A stretch of DNA of 64,000 nt from positions 1-64,000 of the forward strand of contig JADQBM010000037.1 in the NCBI GenBank assembly GCA_016278615.1, read 5' to 3'. The DNA is from Clostridia bacterium (GTDB taxonomy: Bacteria > Bacillota > Clostridia > Peptostreptococcales > JAAYPU01). A model generated the notes under the pieces. That model saw only the letters and a list, made by a program, of their open reading frames with translations, was not told the origin of the DNA and searched no databases. Made by a program: the position numbers and the translations under genes. Shown here piece after piece: positions 1 to 9,673 of the stretch. Positions within the stretch are counted from its first letter, which is position 1. Each line of letters starts with the position of its first letter.

Positions 1-100
1 TGGCACCTCTTTCAATAGCATAAGTCAGTTCTTTAACAGAACATGAATCGTTCCAATATTGTGTCGGGTATTTTTGTGTCATTTCTAATAATTTATCCAT
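1..100 (-). CDS. Transaldolase family protein, N-terminal fragment (runs off the left edge)
   Basis: Manual translation from ATG at 100-98: MDKLLEMTQKYPTQYWNDSCSVKELTYAIERGA; the WNDSC..EL.YAIE.GA start resembles Firmicutes transaldolase-family proteins; aaggaggt RBS upstream. Confidence 0.65.
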   Translation of the reverse strand, partial: MDKLLEMTQKYPTQYWNDSCSVKELTYAIERGA

Positions 101-143
101 ATATAGTACCTCCTTCTAAGCTTAAGTATTAAGGTATGGGGAC

Positions 144-289
144 ACACCTCTGCAAGACGGTCTATCTCTCTGAGGAATGTCCCCAGATATTACACCTCTT
201 GCATGACGGTCTATCTCTTTGAGGAATGTCCCCAGATATTACACCTCTTGCATGACGGTCTATCTCTTTGAGGAATGTCCCCGAATATT
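144..289. repeat. Three tandem copies of a ~49-bp unit (acacctcttgcatgacggtctatctctttgaggaatgtccccagatatt)
   Basis: Copies begin at 144 (48 bp, slightly diverged), 192 and 241; ggggaca...tgtcccc arms can pair. Confidence 0.9.
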
Positions 290-335
290 TATCCTTACGG
301 ATAACCGCAAGGGTCGTCCCTACACATCGTTATTC

Positions 336-432
336 CTAATCTCTATTCCCTGATCTCTAATCTCTATTCCCTAATCTCTAATCTCTATATTTACACCTGT
401 TCCCTGTGACCTGTTTTCCTGTCCCCTGATCT
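336..432. repeat. Low-complexity direct repeats of 'aatctctattccct / cctgtcccctg' type
   Basis: Repeated taatctctattccctgatctctaatctctattccctaatctct; related sequence inverted at 19910-19955. Confidence 0.75.
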
Positions 433-680
433 CATCCACCGCCTATATTGGGAACCAATACGATTTCATCCCCTTCATGTAGGCTTTGACTCAATGGACA
501 TACGATATGATTAATGCTAGCATTTGCGATTTCTTTTTCTGTGGTTCCTAAAAAATAAATGAGATCCATGGCGGTCATTTCAAAGGGTATTTCCCCTTCC
601 CAAATTCCCGGTTTTTCTTTTTGGGATAGCCTTCTTAGGGTTCCATATAGTTTTACTTTGACATGCATGATTTCATTCAC
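432..680 (-). CDS. MoaD/ThiS-family small sulfur-carrier-like protein
   Basis: 82 aa, ubiquitin-like size, C-terminal GG(G) tail (VLVPNIGGG), directly downstream of the AOR gene. Confidence 0.8.
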   Translation of the reverse strand: MNEIMHVKVKLYGTLRRLSQKEKPGIWEGEIPFEMTAMDLIYFLGTTEKEIANASINHIVCPLSQSLHEGDEIVLVPNIGGG

Positions 681-682
681 CT

Positions 683-2614
683 CTACAGCTCTTTAATCTC
701 TTCCCAAACCCATCCAATGTTTAATTCTTCAAGTTTGCCACGAGTTGGTTTTCCTTGTTCATTCCAACCCATCATTTCATAATACATTTTAATACCCTCT
801 TCTAATTTTTCTCTATCTACATAATGTCCCTTTAGAGTACCTTCTCTCATGGGTTCAAAAAACCGGTCTGGCAATGTATCATCTTTTGATGTGAAACCAT
901 GTTTGTAGTTAAAGGCCCTTCCTAAAGTTGCCCAGCGCTCACCGGACTTCATAAGCTCAAAAAGACTTGTTCTCCATCCAGTAACATGCTTTACAATATC
1001 TGTTAACTGATATAAGCTTAGGGCTCTAAATTCAGGTACAGAGGTAAAAATACACCAATCCAACACATCATGGAATCCCCATATTTGCTGTAAATAAACA
1101 AATAATCTTACTTTAGCCCCACTGATATCCTCAGCTGGAAGAGGGTCAATGATGCCGACAGGGCTAAGGTCTTCCAAATCTATCCAGTTGCATTCTTTAG
1201 AGAAATCTCCTAGTTGAGTAAACCATGGATCGTGAGCACTTTGAAGATGATCTGCTCCCGTATTGGACACCGCATATCCCAATGCAACACCCCATTTACC
1301 TCTTGGCTCATGATTAGGAGGCTCTTGCCCCTTTACATGGATGGCATATTTCTCCGTTCCTCTTCTTGTCATCTGAGAAGCGCCATTGCTTCCTTGAGAC
1401 AATAACTCTCCAAAGCCATTTCTATACGCGATATCATTTAATAACTCCATATATGTCTCTGGGTCATTCCATTTTAGCTTAACGCCCTCAGTATCTTCTT
1501 CTGTGAGAAGTTCTCTCTCAAAGCACTCTATTGCCCATGAAATCGTAGCACCTGTTGAAATGGTATCCAACCCTAATGCATTACACCTTTCATTGAGTGC
1601 TGCTACCGCTGTAATTTCATTAACCCCTAAATTGGAGCCCAACAGACCAATGGATTCATATTCAGGTCCACCATATTGTCTGGTGACTTTAAATTTTCCC
1701 TTTTCTCCTTCCACAGATCTTTTGCAGGATACACCACATGCATAACAGGTCTCAGTCTTACCATTAAGCACTTTTTTCATGGTTTCTCCGCTAATTTCTT
1801 CTGCATATTTAAAGGATCCATCTTGGAAGTTATAGGTTGGAAGTAATCCAGACACACTTACAGGGACTATACCTTTTGATGTACCAAGCTCATGATGCAC
1901 ACTAATAGCCGGATGTGTTTTTAAATTTTTATTAAACCAATCTCTTATTTCTTTAAGCCCTTGGGGGTTTGCAATTTTTATTTCTCTATTACTTCCTTGG
2001 ACCATTATGGCTCTTAGGTTCTTTGAGCCCATGACAGCACCTAAGCCACCTCTTCCATGGAAATTTTTTAAATCAGCTGAAACACAAGCATATCTTACAA
2101 GGTTCTCACCAGCAGGTCCTGCTTGAAGAATTCTAACACTGGGATAAGCTTCTTTTAGAAATTCCTGCACTTCCCCTGTGGTTTTCCCTCTCAATGGCTC
2201 TGCATCTAAAATTTTCACTTTATCATCCTGAATTAAAATGTTCACCAAATGCTTTGATTTCCCATGTATGATAATACCATCATATCCTGCAAACTTAAGT
2301 TCTGCACCCCACCATCCACCACATTGGGAATCTGCTAAACCTCCTGTTAGAGGCGATAAAGCCGCAGCGGTATGCCTTCCTTGCCCAGACATTTTAGCTC
2401 CTGTAAGAGGAGATGTCATGAATACTAATCTATTTTCTGGATCAAAAGCATCTATGCCTTTAGGTATTTCTTTTAAAAGGTAATGCATTGCCAATGCACC
2501 CCCTCCAAAATATATTCTAAAAAGTCTTGGGTCCACCTCTTCAACTGAAACTTTCTGAATCGATAAATCTACTCTTAAAATTCTTCCATGAAATCCATCA
2601 TATTTTTGTTCCAT
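683..2614 (-). CDS. Aldehyde:ferredoxin oxidoreductase family protein (W/Mo-pterin, Fe-S)
   Basis: ~643 aa; YDGFHGRILRVDLS start, GRGGLGAVMGSKNLRAI motif, CYACGVSCKR cysteines, GADHLQSAHDPW region; likely start is the internal Met with GAGGTGA RBS. Confidence 0.92.
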   Translation of the reverse strand: MEQKYDGFHGRILRVDLSIQKVSVEEVDPRLFRIYFGGGALAMHYLLKEIPKGIDAFDPENRLVFMTSPLTGAKMSGQGRHTAAALSPLTGGLADSQCGGWWGAELKFAGYDGIIIHGKSKHLVNILIQDDKVKILDAEPLRGKTTGEVQEFLKEAYPSVRILQAGPAGENLVRYACVSADLKNFHGRGGLGAVMGSKNLRAIMVQGSNREIKIANPQGLKEIRDWFNKNLKTHPAISVHHELGTSKGIVPVSVSGLLPTYNFQDGSFKYAEEISGETMKKVLNGKTETCYACGVSCKRSVEGEKGKFKVTRQYGGPEYESIGLLGSNLGVNEITAVAALNERCNALGLDTISTGATISWAIECFERELLTEEDTEGVKLKWNDPETYMELLNDIAYRNGFGELLSQGSNGASQMTRRGTEKYAIHVKGQEPPNHEPRGKWGVALGYAVSNTGADHLQSAHDPWFTQLGDFSKECNWIDLEDLSPVGIIDPLPAEDISGAKVRLFVYLQQIWGFHDVLDWCIFTSVPEFRALSLYQLTDIVKHVTGWRTSLFELMKSGERWATLGRAFNYKHGFTSKDDTLPDRFFEPMREGTLKGHYVDREKLEEGIKMYYEMMGWNEQGKPTRGKLEELNIGWVWEEIKEL

Positions 2615-2635
2615 TTTAATCACCTCACTTGTAAA

Positions 2636-4012
2636 TTAGTTCCATTCAACATAAGGAATATTTTGAATGGTACAAAAGAACTTTAATTCCTCCACAATGT
2701 TTCCAGAAGTAATATGAACATGGTTTGAGCCAAATGACTTCAAGAAGTCCTTCCCTGCATCCATGCTTAAAACGCCTTTTGGAAATTCAGCTGTTACTTT
2801 CGCCAGATCTTTCTGATCTGCATTTACCATATGCCCTGGTATGATGGCCATCCAATAAGCGCCATCCTTTCTACATAACCTGGCCGCGGTTACTTCTCCT
2901 TCCTTAATGACAGAAGTAAAAGCACATCCCCCTGCTTTACCAAATGCATGAGGAACAATATCAATGTTTGAAAGTCCAGTAGCATCCTTTTCATCAGCAA
3001 AAAAATCTGAAGAGATGGCACCACAATTGGCTAATATCCATACTTTCTTTGTTTCATCATAGATTCTTAAGTCCATTAAAGCCGTTGATTTGTTTCCAGA
3101 AAGAAGCTTCATAATCTGCATGGTCAATGCACCGTCTGCATCCGATTCGCAAGCATGAACAATGGGTGTTTTTTCTCCAGATATATCCCAAGTCCCGTTC
3201 ATTAACATATGCGACATACATTGTGAAGTATACCCATCACTTAATTCTCTCTGACATTTAACCCCAACGAAATTTAATTTCTTTTCCTGAACCAATTCTT
3301 TTGTTGCGATATAACTTCTTATCTGTCTATCAAAGGCCGCTTCATCAAATAATTTACCATATGTGATGCTATTAACATGGTTTAGTAGCCAGTCTTTATA
3401 AGATTGAACCCTTTCATCATCAATTTGCTTTGCTCTATCAACAATTTCAGATTGATCATAATATTCTATTTCAATTCCGAATTTTTTTTGCCATTGTGCA
3501 GGATCACAAACACAAGTAAAAATCCCTAAGCTTTTTCCTCCAAATAGCCCCATGGTCTGGCCTCTTAAAAGTTTAACGGTATTGGCTCCAGTAATGAAGG
3601 CTCGGATTTGCTTTTTATCCTCTTCTGAATCTTGGTTAAATATCCTGAAATGTGCACGCCCAATCTGATCCAATGCGCCACCTGATCCTAATATACCTAC
3701 CAAACTTGAAGTGTCAAATCTATTATTTCCAAGAAGTAAGATGGGAAGTTCAATAAAATTTTGTAGCTTAATGGACAAATTGGGGTCTGCCCAAATAGGT
3801 ATATGAATTATAAGGCAAGATGCATCGCTTTTCCTCACTTCTTCAGCAAAGATTCTAATTTCATCTTCATCTTGTATAACATCTGATTCAATTATATGGA
3901 ACTCGTCTTTTAACCATTCCATGGATTTTATCTCTTCCTTGACGAGGTTTTTACGTATTTCATAAAAATCTTTTCGGCTGTCTGCTAAAGTCGCAACTGC
4001 AACTGTGTTCAT
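2636..4012 (-). CDS. L-fucose/L-arabinose isomerase-like sugar isomerase
   Basis: 458 aa, fucose-isomerase-family-like (HACESDADGALTMQIMKLLSG; HAFGKAGGCAF); in sugar operon. Confidence 0.75.
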   Translation of the reverse strand: MNTVAVATLADSRKDFYEIRKNLVKEEIKSMEWLKDEFHIIESDVIQDEDEIRIFAEEVRKSDASCLIIHIPIWADPNLSIKLQNFIELPILLLGNNRFDTSSLVGILGSGGALDQIGRAHFRIFNQDSEEDKKQIRAFITGANTVKLLRGQTMGLFGGKSLGIFTCVCDPAQWQKKFGIEIEYYDQSEIVDRAKQIDDERVQSYKDWLLNHVNSITYGKLFDEAAFDRQIRSYIATKELVQEKKLNFVGVKCQRELSDGYTSQCMSHMLMNGTWDISGEKTPIVHACESDADGALTMQIMKLLSGNKSTALMDLRIYDETKKVWILANCGAISSDFFADEKDATGLSNIDIVPHAFGKAGGCAFTSVIKEGEVTAARLCRKDGAYWMAIIPGHMVNADQKDLAKVTAEFPKGVLSMDAGKDFLKSFGSNHVHITSGNIVEELKFFCTIQNIPYVEWN

Positions 4013-4024
4013 GTAATAACCTCC

Positions 4025-4975
4025 TTATGATCTATTCTTTCTACTATTTAAGTAGACTGCTAACAATATAATAATCCCTTTCACTGCCGGTTGTATAGAT
4101 GGTGAAACATTCAGCATATTTAATATGTTATTTAAAACACCTAAAATCAACACACCCATGACAGTTCCGGCAACGGTACCGACACCACCAGAAAGACTTG
4201 CGCCTCCCACAGTAACAGCTGCAATGGAATCTAATGTTAATAAATCCCCAGCCTGAGGGTCTCCTAATCCAACGCGCCCCACAAACATAATTCCAGCAAT
4301 ACTGGCTAGAATCGCCGCTAAAATATAGGCTGATATTCTAACCCTAACCACTGGCACGCCTGATAAGAGAGCTGTCTTTTCGTTGCCTCCTATGGTATAA
4401 ATAAAATGCCCCATGCTGGTTCTAAAATATAAACTTACACCAATAATACATAGCACCGCTATTATAAGTGCGTAGGGTAATCCTAAAAAATGACTCTTAT
4501 AAAGGGACAGTACCGTAGCAGAAATTTCTCCACCACTTATTCCCGTATAGACCGAAGCCCCGCCTCCTATTATTTTTGCTAATGAAAAAACAATATAACT
4601 CATAGCCATTGTTACCACGAAAGATGGCAATTTGACGCAGGTTACCAATACCCCGCTGATGCCTCCTATAATAATAACAACCATTAGAGCAATTATATAG
4701 GTAAGGGGTTCTGTCATATCTTGTAACAGAACAAAAAGCACCCCACTAAATCCAACTATTGAACCCACACTTAAATCGATACCACCACTGATTATGATCA
4801 GGAGTTGCCCTAATGCAGCAATCATTAATATAAGATTTTGAATGGTAATATTAAACAGATTAATGGGTCTCAAGAAAACGCCCTTTGAAAGAATGGCTGC
4901 AAAAGAAATAAGAATAAGCAACACGCCTATAAGCTTTAATAGGTCTTTCATATTAACAGACAAATTTTTATTCAT
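4025..4975 (-). CDS. Sugar ABC transporter permease (RbsC family)
   Basis: Multi-TM, GGIDLSVGSIVGFSG and ITVGGASLSGGVG-type motifs; start trimmed to MNKNLSVNMKD. Confidence 0.9.
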   Translation of the reverse strand: MNKNLSVNMKDLLKLIGVLLILISFAAILSKGVFLRPINLFNITIQNLILMIAALGQLLIIISGGIDLSVGSIVGFSGVLFVLLQDMTEPLTYIIALMVVIIIGGISGVLVTCVKLPSFVVTMAMSYIVFSLAKIIGGGASVYTGISGGEISATVLSLYKSHFLGLPYALIIAVLCIIGVSLYFRTSMGHFIYTIGGNEKTALLSGVPVVRVRISAYILAAILASIAGIMFVGRVGLGDPQAGDLLTLDSIAAVTVGGASLSGGVGTVAGTVMGVLILGVLNNILNMLNVSPSIQPAVKGIIILLAVYLNSRKNRS

Positions 4976-5963
4976 TTTCTGCCCACCTTTCCATAGAGAC
5001 ATTTTTTTTGCTGTGTATTTGACTCGCCGCAACAGCTAAAAGAATAAAGACCCCTTTAATGGCTCCTTGCCAAAAGGGTGAGATTCCGGAAAGGTTCAAG
5101 ATACTGTTAATTACACCAAATAGCAAAACGCCTGCAATGGTGCCTGTAACAGAACCTTTTCCACCGCTTAAACTTCCACCCCCGACAATAACGGCTGCAA
5201 TGCTTTCCATTTCATAATTGGCACCTCCAATAGGAGACCCAGAGCCCAATCGAGCTGCCCAAACAAGTCCTCCAATAGATGTGAGAAGGGCAGACATGCT
5301 ATATGCAAACAATTTTACCTTTTTTGTATTGATTCCAGAAAGTCTCGCGCTCTCCTCATTACTTCCAACAGCATAAATATATCTTCCTAATCTTCTGTTT
5401 CTTAAGAACCAAACGAGTACAACGCATACTATAAGAAGTAGAATGACACTGAGCGGTATTCCAAAAATGACTTTTCTACCTAAACTTCTAAAGAAAGGAT
5501 CCTGAATAGGTACAGGTTTAGCGTTGGCAATAAATTTTGCCAATCCTCTACCGATCCCTAACATTCCTAAAGTAATAATAAAGGGAGGCATTTTCGTATA
5601 GGCCACCAAAGTGCCACTTGTTATGCCCAACAATGTACACCCTATAACTGCCAACAACAAGGCTGGAACCAACCCAAAGTGCGACATAGCCACCGCCGCT
5701 ATAATGGAGGTTAATGCCACAAGTGAACCCTGAGATAAGTCAATCCCACCAGTCAAAACCACTAACATTTGTCCTAAAGCTAAAAAAGCTATAATGGAAT
5801 ACTGAAACATAATGGCCATGAGATTGATTCTGGAGGCAAAATGCGGCACAAAAAATAATGCATACAAGATGATGATAGAAAGTACAATGAGAATGCTATA
5901 TTTATTAAATCCTTCACGAAATGTTTTTAAAGAATGATTACGACACAATTTCAGCACCCCCAA
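4968..5963 (-). CDS. Sugar ABC transporter permease (RbsC family)
   Basis: GGIDLSQGSLVAL, AVIVGGGSLSGGKGS motifs; overlaps neighbouring genes. Confidence 0.9.
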   Translation of the reverse strand: MGVLKLCRNHSLKTFREGFNKYSILIVLSIIILYALFFVPHFASRINLMAIMFQYSIIAFLALGQMLVVLTGGIDLSQGSLVALTSIIAAVAMSHFGLVPALLLAVIGCTLLGITSGTLVAYTKMPPFIITLGMLGIGRGLAKFIANAKPVPIQDPFFRSLGRKVIFGIPLSVILLLIVCVVLVWFLRNRRLGRYIYAVGSNEESARLSGINTKKVKLFAYSMSALLTSIGGLVWAARLGSGSPIGGANYEMESIAAVIVGGGSLSGGKGSVTGTIAGVLLFGVINSILNLSGISPFWQGAIKGVFILLAVAASQIHSKKNVSMERWAENE

Positions 5964-7449
5964 AATTGAACGCTAATGATAATACTTTTTCCTCGGTTGC
6001 TTCTTCTCCTGCTATTTCCCCAGCAATCTTACCCTTAGCCATTACAAGAATGCGATCCGATTGTGAAATCAATTCAATGAGATCAGAAGATATCATAATG
6101 ATAGATTTTCCATTGTTCTTAAAATCTTGAATCACTCTATAAATTTCTTCACGAGCACCCACATCTACGCCTCTTGTTGGCTCATCAAGTATTAAAACAT
6201 CGCAGTCTGCATTGAGGATTTTTCCAAGAACAGCCTTTTGCTGGTTTCCACCACTAAGAAGTTTAATGCTCTTATCGGGCCTTTGAGGCTGCACATTGAG
6301 GCTCTTGAATCTCTGTAAAACTTCTTCTTTTATTTTTTTCCAAGGGACAATGCTCCTTTTCTCTTCCTTAACGATGGCACTGTATGCCATGTTTTCAATT
6401 ACAGATCTTTCTGCAATGATGCCTTCTCCTTTTCGGTCTTCAGGAACAATGCCAATTCCCATTTTCAAAGCATTATTGGGTGATTTTATTTTTGTCTGTT
6501 TTCCTTTGTAAAATATTTGACCTTTTTCAATCTTGTCTGCTCCCATGATTAGGCGTCCCATTTCTGTTCTTCCAGCTCCTACCAGTCCACCGATTCCCAG
6601 GATTTCTCCTTTATAAAGATTGAAAGATATATCTGACACAGCCCCTCTTCTTGTTAAACCTACTACTTTCAAAATTTCTTCGGCATTGATTTCTTTCGAA
6701 GTTTTTCGCGATATATGAACATCTCTACCTACCATGGCCCTAATTAAAGAATCTTTATCAAATTCATGAATCATACCAGTACGTATCAGATTTCCATCCC
6801 GTAAAATTGTGATTCTATCTCCTATTTTAAAAATTTCTTCAATGTGATGGGAAATATACAAAATAGCAATATCTTGTGATTTTAACTTATTTATCAAATG
6901 GAATAAAAGGTCAATTTCCTTATTTGTAAAAACGGACGTAGGTTCATCCAAAATCAATATCTTGCTGTTAAATGAAAGGGCTCTTGCAATGGCAACCAAT
7001 TGTTGGACCGCTACTGTCAGTTTTCCCACTTCTTCATTTACATCGATCTGAATTCCCATATCTGCAAAAACATTTATTGCTTTTTGTCTAACTGCTTTTT
7101 TGTCGATACTTTTCATTTTTGTTGTTGGTTCACTCCCCAAGCTAATGTTCTCAGCCACAGATAAATGGGGTACCAAATCTATTTCTTGATAAATTGCATT
7201 AATTCCATGATTATGAGCCCATCGAGGTGAATACGCATTATATTGATTATCCTGATAGTAGATTGTGCCGTTATCTGCCGTATAGCTTCCTGAAATGATT
7301 TTAATTAAAGTAGACTTTCCTGCTCCATTCTCACCCATTAAGCAATGAACTTCTCCTTTAAATAACTTTAAATCTACATTATTTAATACTTTAACACCAG
7401 AAAAAGACTTGTTTATTTTTTCCAGCTTATAAATTGGTTCCGTATTCAA
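5938..7449 (-). CDS. Sugar ABC transporter ATP-binding protein (RbsA/MglA type, two ABC domains)
   Basis: 503 aa, GENGAGKST Walker A, LSGGNQQKAVLGK signature in second half, two ATPase cassettes. Confidence 0.95.
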   Translation of the reverse strand: MNTEPIYKLEKINKSFSGVKVLNNVDLKLFKGEVHCLMGENGAGKSTLIKIISGSYTADNGTIYYQDNQYNAYSPRWAHNHGINAIYQEIDLVPHLSVAENISLGSEPTTKMKSIDKKAVRQKAINVFADMGIQIDVNEEVGKLTVAVQQLVAIARALSFNSKILILDEPTSVFTNKEIDLLFHLINKLKSQDIAILYISHHIEEIFKIGDRITILRDGNLIRTGMIHEFDKDSLIRAMVGRDVHISRKTSKEINAEEILKVVGLTRRGAVSDISFNLYKGEILGIGGLVGAGRTEMGRLIMGADKIEKGQIFYKGKQTKIKSPNNALKMGIGIVPEDRKGEGIIAERSVIENMAYSAIVKEEKRSIVPWKKIKEEVLQRFKSLNVQPQRPDKSIKLLSGGNQQKAVLGKILNADCDVLILDEPTRGVDVGAREEIYRVIQDFKNNGKSIIMISSDLIELISQSDRILVMAKGKIAGEIAGEEATEEKVLSLAFNFGGAEIVS

Positions 7450-7470
7450 AAGATCACCTCTTTTTAAAGC

Positions 7471-7493
7471 AGAAGGCAGCCAAGCTGCCTTCT
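7471..7493. terminator. 10-bp perfect stem, 3-nt loop hairpin between substrate-binding-protein gene and ATPase gene
   Basis: agaaggcagc-caa-gctgccttct. Confidence 0.75.
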
Positions 7494-7507
7494 TTTTTAT
7501 GATATAA

Positions 7508-8527
7508 CTAAAACTCTAATCCAGCTTCTACGATTTCATCATAATACTGCTGTGCATAATCCTTATCATCGATTTTAAATACTTTTACATCAACTTGCTG
7601 CTTCGCAGGTACATCATTTCCATTCAAGTAATCTATGATGCTTTCTATTGCAGTTTCTCCAAAATAAGGCGGTGTTTGAGTTTCACAAGCAATCTCACCA
7701 TTAATAACGGCTTCGATGGCTTTTATATGACCCCCTTCACCCACGACATAACCTAACAATTCATCTCTTCCTGCATTTTTAATTGCATCCAAAGCACCCA
7801 TGGTCATATCGCTATAATCAGAACGAACAATATCTATTTCACCAGCTGGGAATCTCTGTAAAAAGTCTTCCATAACTTGCATGCCACCTTGCTTTGTAAA
7901 TCCTGCATCTGCAACTGCAACTTCTTTAATGTTCGGATAATTTGCCATGACTTCATCCCAACCTTCATTGGCATCTATAACGGGAGAAGCACCTGCCATT
8001 CCTTGAACATGGACGACATTACCTTTTGGTTCACCATATTTTTCAATTAATAATTCAACTGCATATTCTGCTAAAATCTCTCCAGAAAACTTATGACTTT
8101 GAGTTATTTCTGAGATATACATACCTTCGCCCGGCTCCGCATTTATGGTTCTGTCAATAATAAATAACGGAACACCTGCGTCATTACACATGTCTACAGC
8201 GGGAACAAGGGCTTCTGATTCAAGAGGGGCGACGATTATTGCATCTGGTTGTTGTGCAAGAAGATTTTCAATATCGGATAATTGCTTAGATGGGTCTTGA
8301 TTTGCATCTGCACTGATTAATTTAACCCCAAAATTTTCAGCTTGGATTTCCATATCTGTTTGATTGGTTACGCGCCAAGCATTTACCAATTCGGCTTGCG
8401 CATATGCAATAACCAATTGTTCTTCAGAACCCGGCTCATCGCTAGCTGTATTTTGGGTACACCCTACAGATAAACTGAACACCATAACCAATATAAGTAG
8501 CAAAGATAATATTCTTATTTTTTTCAT
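7508..8527 (-). CDS. Sugar ABC transporter substrate-binding lipoprotein (RbsB family)
   Basis: MKKIRILSLLLILVMVFSLSVGCTQN lipobox; periplasmic-binding fold motifs (ANQDPSKQLSDIENLLAQQPDAIIVAP). Confidence 0.92.
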   Translation of the reverse strand: MKKIRILSLLLILVMVFSLSVGCTQNTASDEPGSEEQLVIAYAQAELVNAWRVTNQTDMEIQAENFGVKLISADANQDPSKQLSDIENLLAQQPDAIIVAPLESEALVPAVDMCNDAGVPLFIIDRTINAEPGEGMYISEITQSHKFSGEILAEYAVELLIEKYGEPKGNVVHVQGMAGASPVIDANEGWDEVMANYPNIKEVAVADAGFTKQGGMQVMEDFLQRFPAGEIDIVRSDYSDMTMGALDAIKNAGRDELLGYVVGEGGHIKAIEAVINGEIACETQTPPYFGETAIESIIDYLNGNDVPAKQQVDVKVFKIDDKDYAQQYYDEIVEAGLEF

Positions 8528-8591
8528 TTTAATTTTCCCCCTAATTTTTTCTTGTTTTTTTGCTATTTTTTGATACAATATAATAGTATTT

Positions 8592-9656
8592 TTATTTAAC
8601 TGTACCATTTAACCCAATGTCTCTGATAGTGCCTCTATCAGTAATTATCATTGCGGTTAATGGTACTTTTATTTTTTCACCTCCTCTTATAACTTTCGTC
8701 ATATCTCTTTTTATGGCTTGATCTAAATTGTTTGGAATGCTGGTCCAGGGTTCTAAAGCCATGCAATAGGCCCTATCCCACCATGGATACCCGGGAGCTC
8801 TTCCGTATACAAACCAAAACCAAATATAAGGAAAAATTTCCTTTGGCCAGGCGAAACCGATTCCTAACTGACTGTCAGGATCCATTACAGCGTACCATCC
8901 GCTTACAAGCTCCTTAATATAAACGAGATCCGCTATGCCTGAATTTGAGCTCTGAACAATAGATAAATCTATTGGACCTTTTTCAGAAATTGCAATGGGC
9001 CAGTCAAATTCTTTTCCAGGTTCAAATATGCTGCTCTCAATGAATTTTGGAGAGTGGACTTCCATTTTTTTTGCCGGTATATGTATCTTAAGTCCTTCTT
9101 TCAAAAAAGGGGCTCCAATTGCAGGGTGCTGTCCCCACATATAATCTATATCTTCATGTGACAAATTTATGATGATTTCTTCTATATATAAAGCCGTATT
9201 TTCACTATGGATTTCTATTGTTTTTTCAACTTTAAAGGGCGTACGAATGCAAGCCGTTTCTAATTTTATTTTAATACATTTTGGACTGTCGACGATGATC
9301 TCATAATCCCAACTCAATTGAGTAATTTCACCATGTAACCCTAATTCTGCACCTTTGTATACCGTGGGGCCACCTCCAGGAAAAATATCCTGCCATCCCC
9401 CATGATAGTTATCAAGAAATGAACCTGAAGTGGATGCAATGGTTTCTTTATACTTTCTGGGGTCTACAATCCCATTTGGCGAATGCCACATGAAATCTGT
9501 ATCCGTTGGCTTATATAAAAAGGTGAAAATATCAGCACCTTTATCCAGAAGTATGCCAATCTTAATAAGTTCATTTTCCATATAGATAACCTGCATATTC
9601 TTGTAAATAAGGTCATCTGTAATTCGACATCCATAATTTCTATAGGTTGCTCTCAT
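8592..9656 (-). CDS. DUF4432 / aldose-1-epimerase-like protein
   Basis: Length and motifs (WGQHPAIGAPFL, GKEFDWP, MALEPWTS) typical of DUF4432; trimmed to Met with AGGAAGGAA RBS. Confidence 0.75.
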   Translation of the reverse strand: MRATYRNYGCRITDDLIYKNMQVIYMENELIKIGILLDKGADIFTFLYKPTDTDFMWHSPNGIVDPRKYKETIASTSGSFLDNYHGGWQDIFPGGGPTVYKGAELGLHGEITQLSWDYEIIVDSPKCIKIKLETACIRTPFKVEKTIEIHSENTALYIEEIIINLSHEDIDYMWGQHPAIGAPFLKEGLKIHIPAKKMEVHSPKFIESSIFEPGKEFDWPIAISEKGPIDLSIVQSSNSGIADLVYIKELVSGWYAVMDPDSQLGIGFAWPKEIFPYIWFWFVYGRAPGYPWWDRAYCMALEPWTSIPNNLDQAIKRDMTKVIRGGEKIKVPLTAMIITDRGTIRDIGLNGTVK

Positions 9657-9673
9657 TTCCTTCCTCTCACCTC

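Noticed and set aside
1-20. tggcac at base 1 as a sigma-54 promoter
   Set aside because: No TTGC at -12 spacing, and it lies inside the truncated transaldolase coding region
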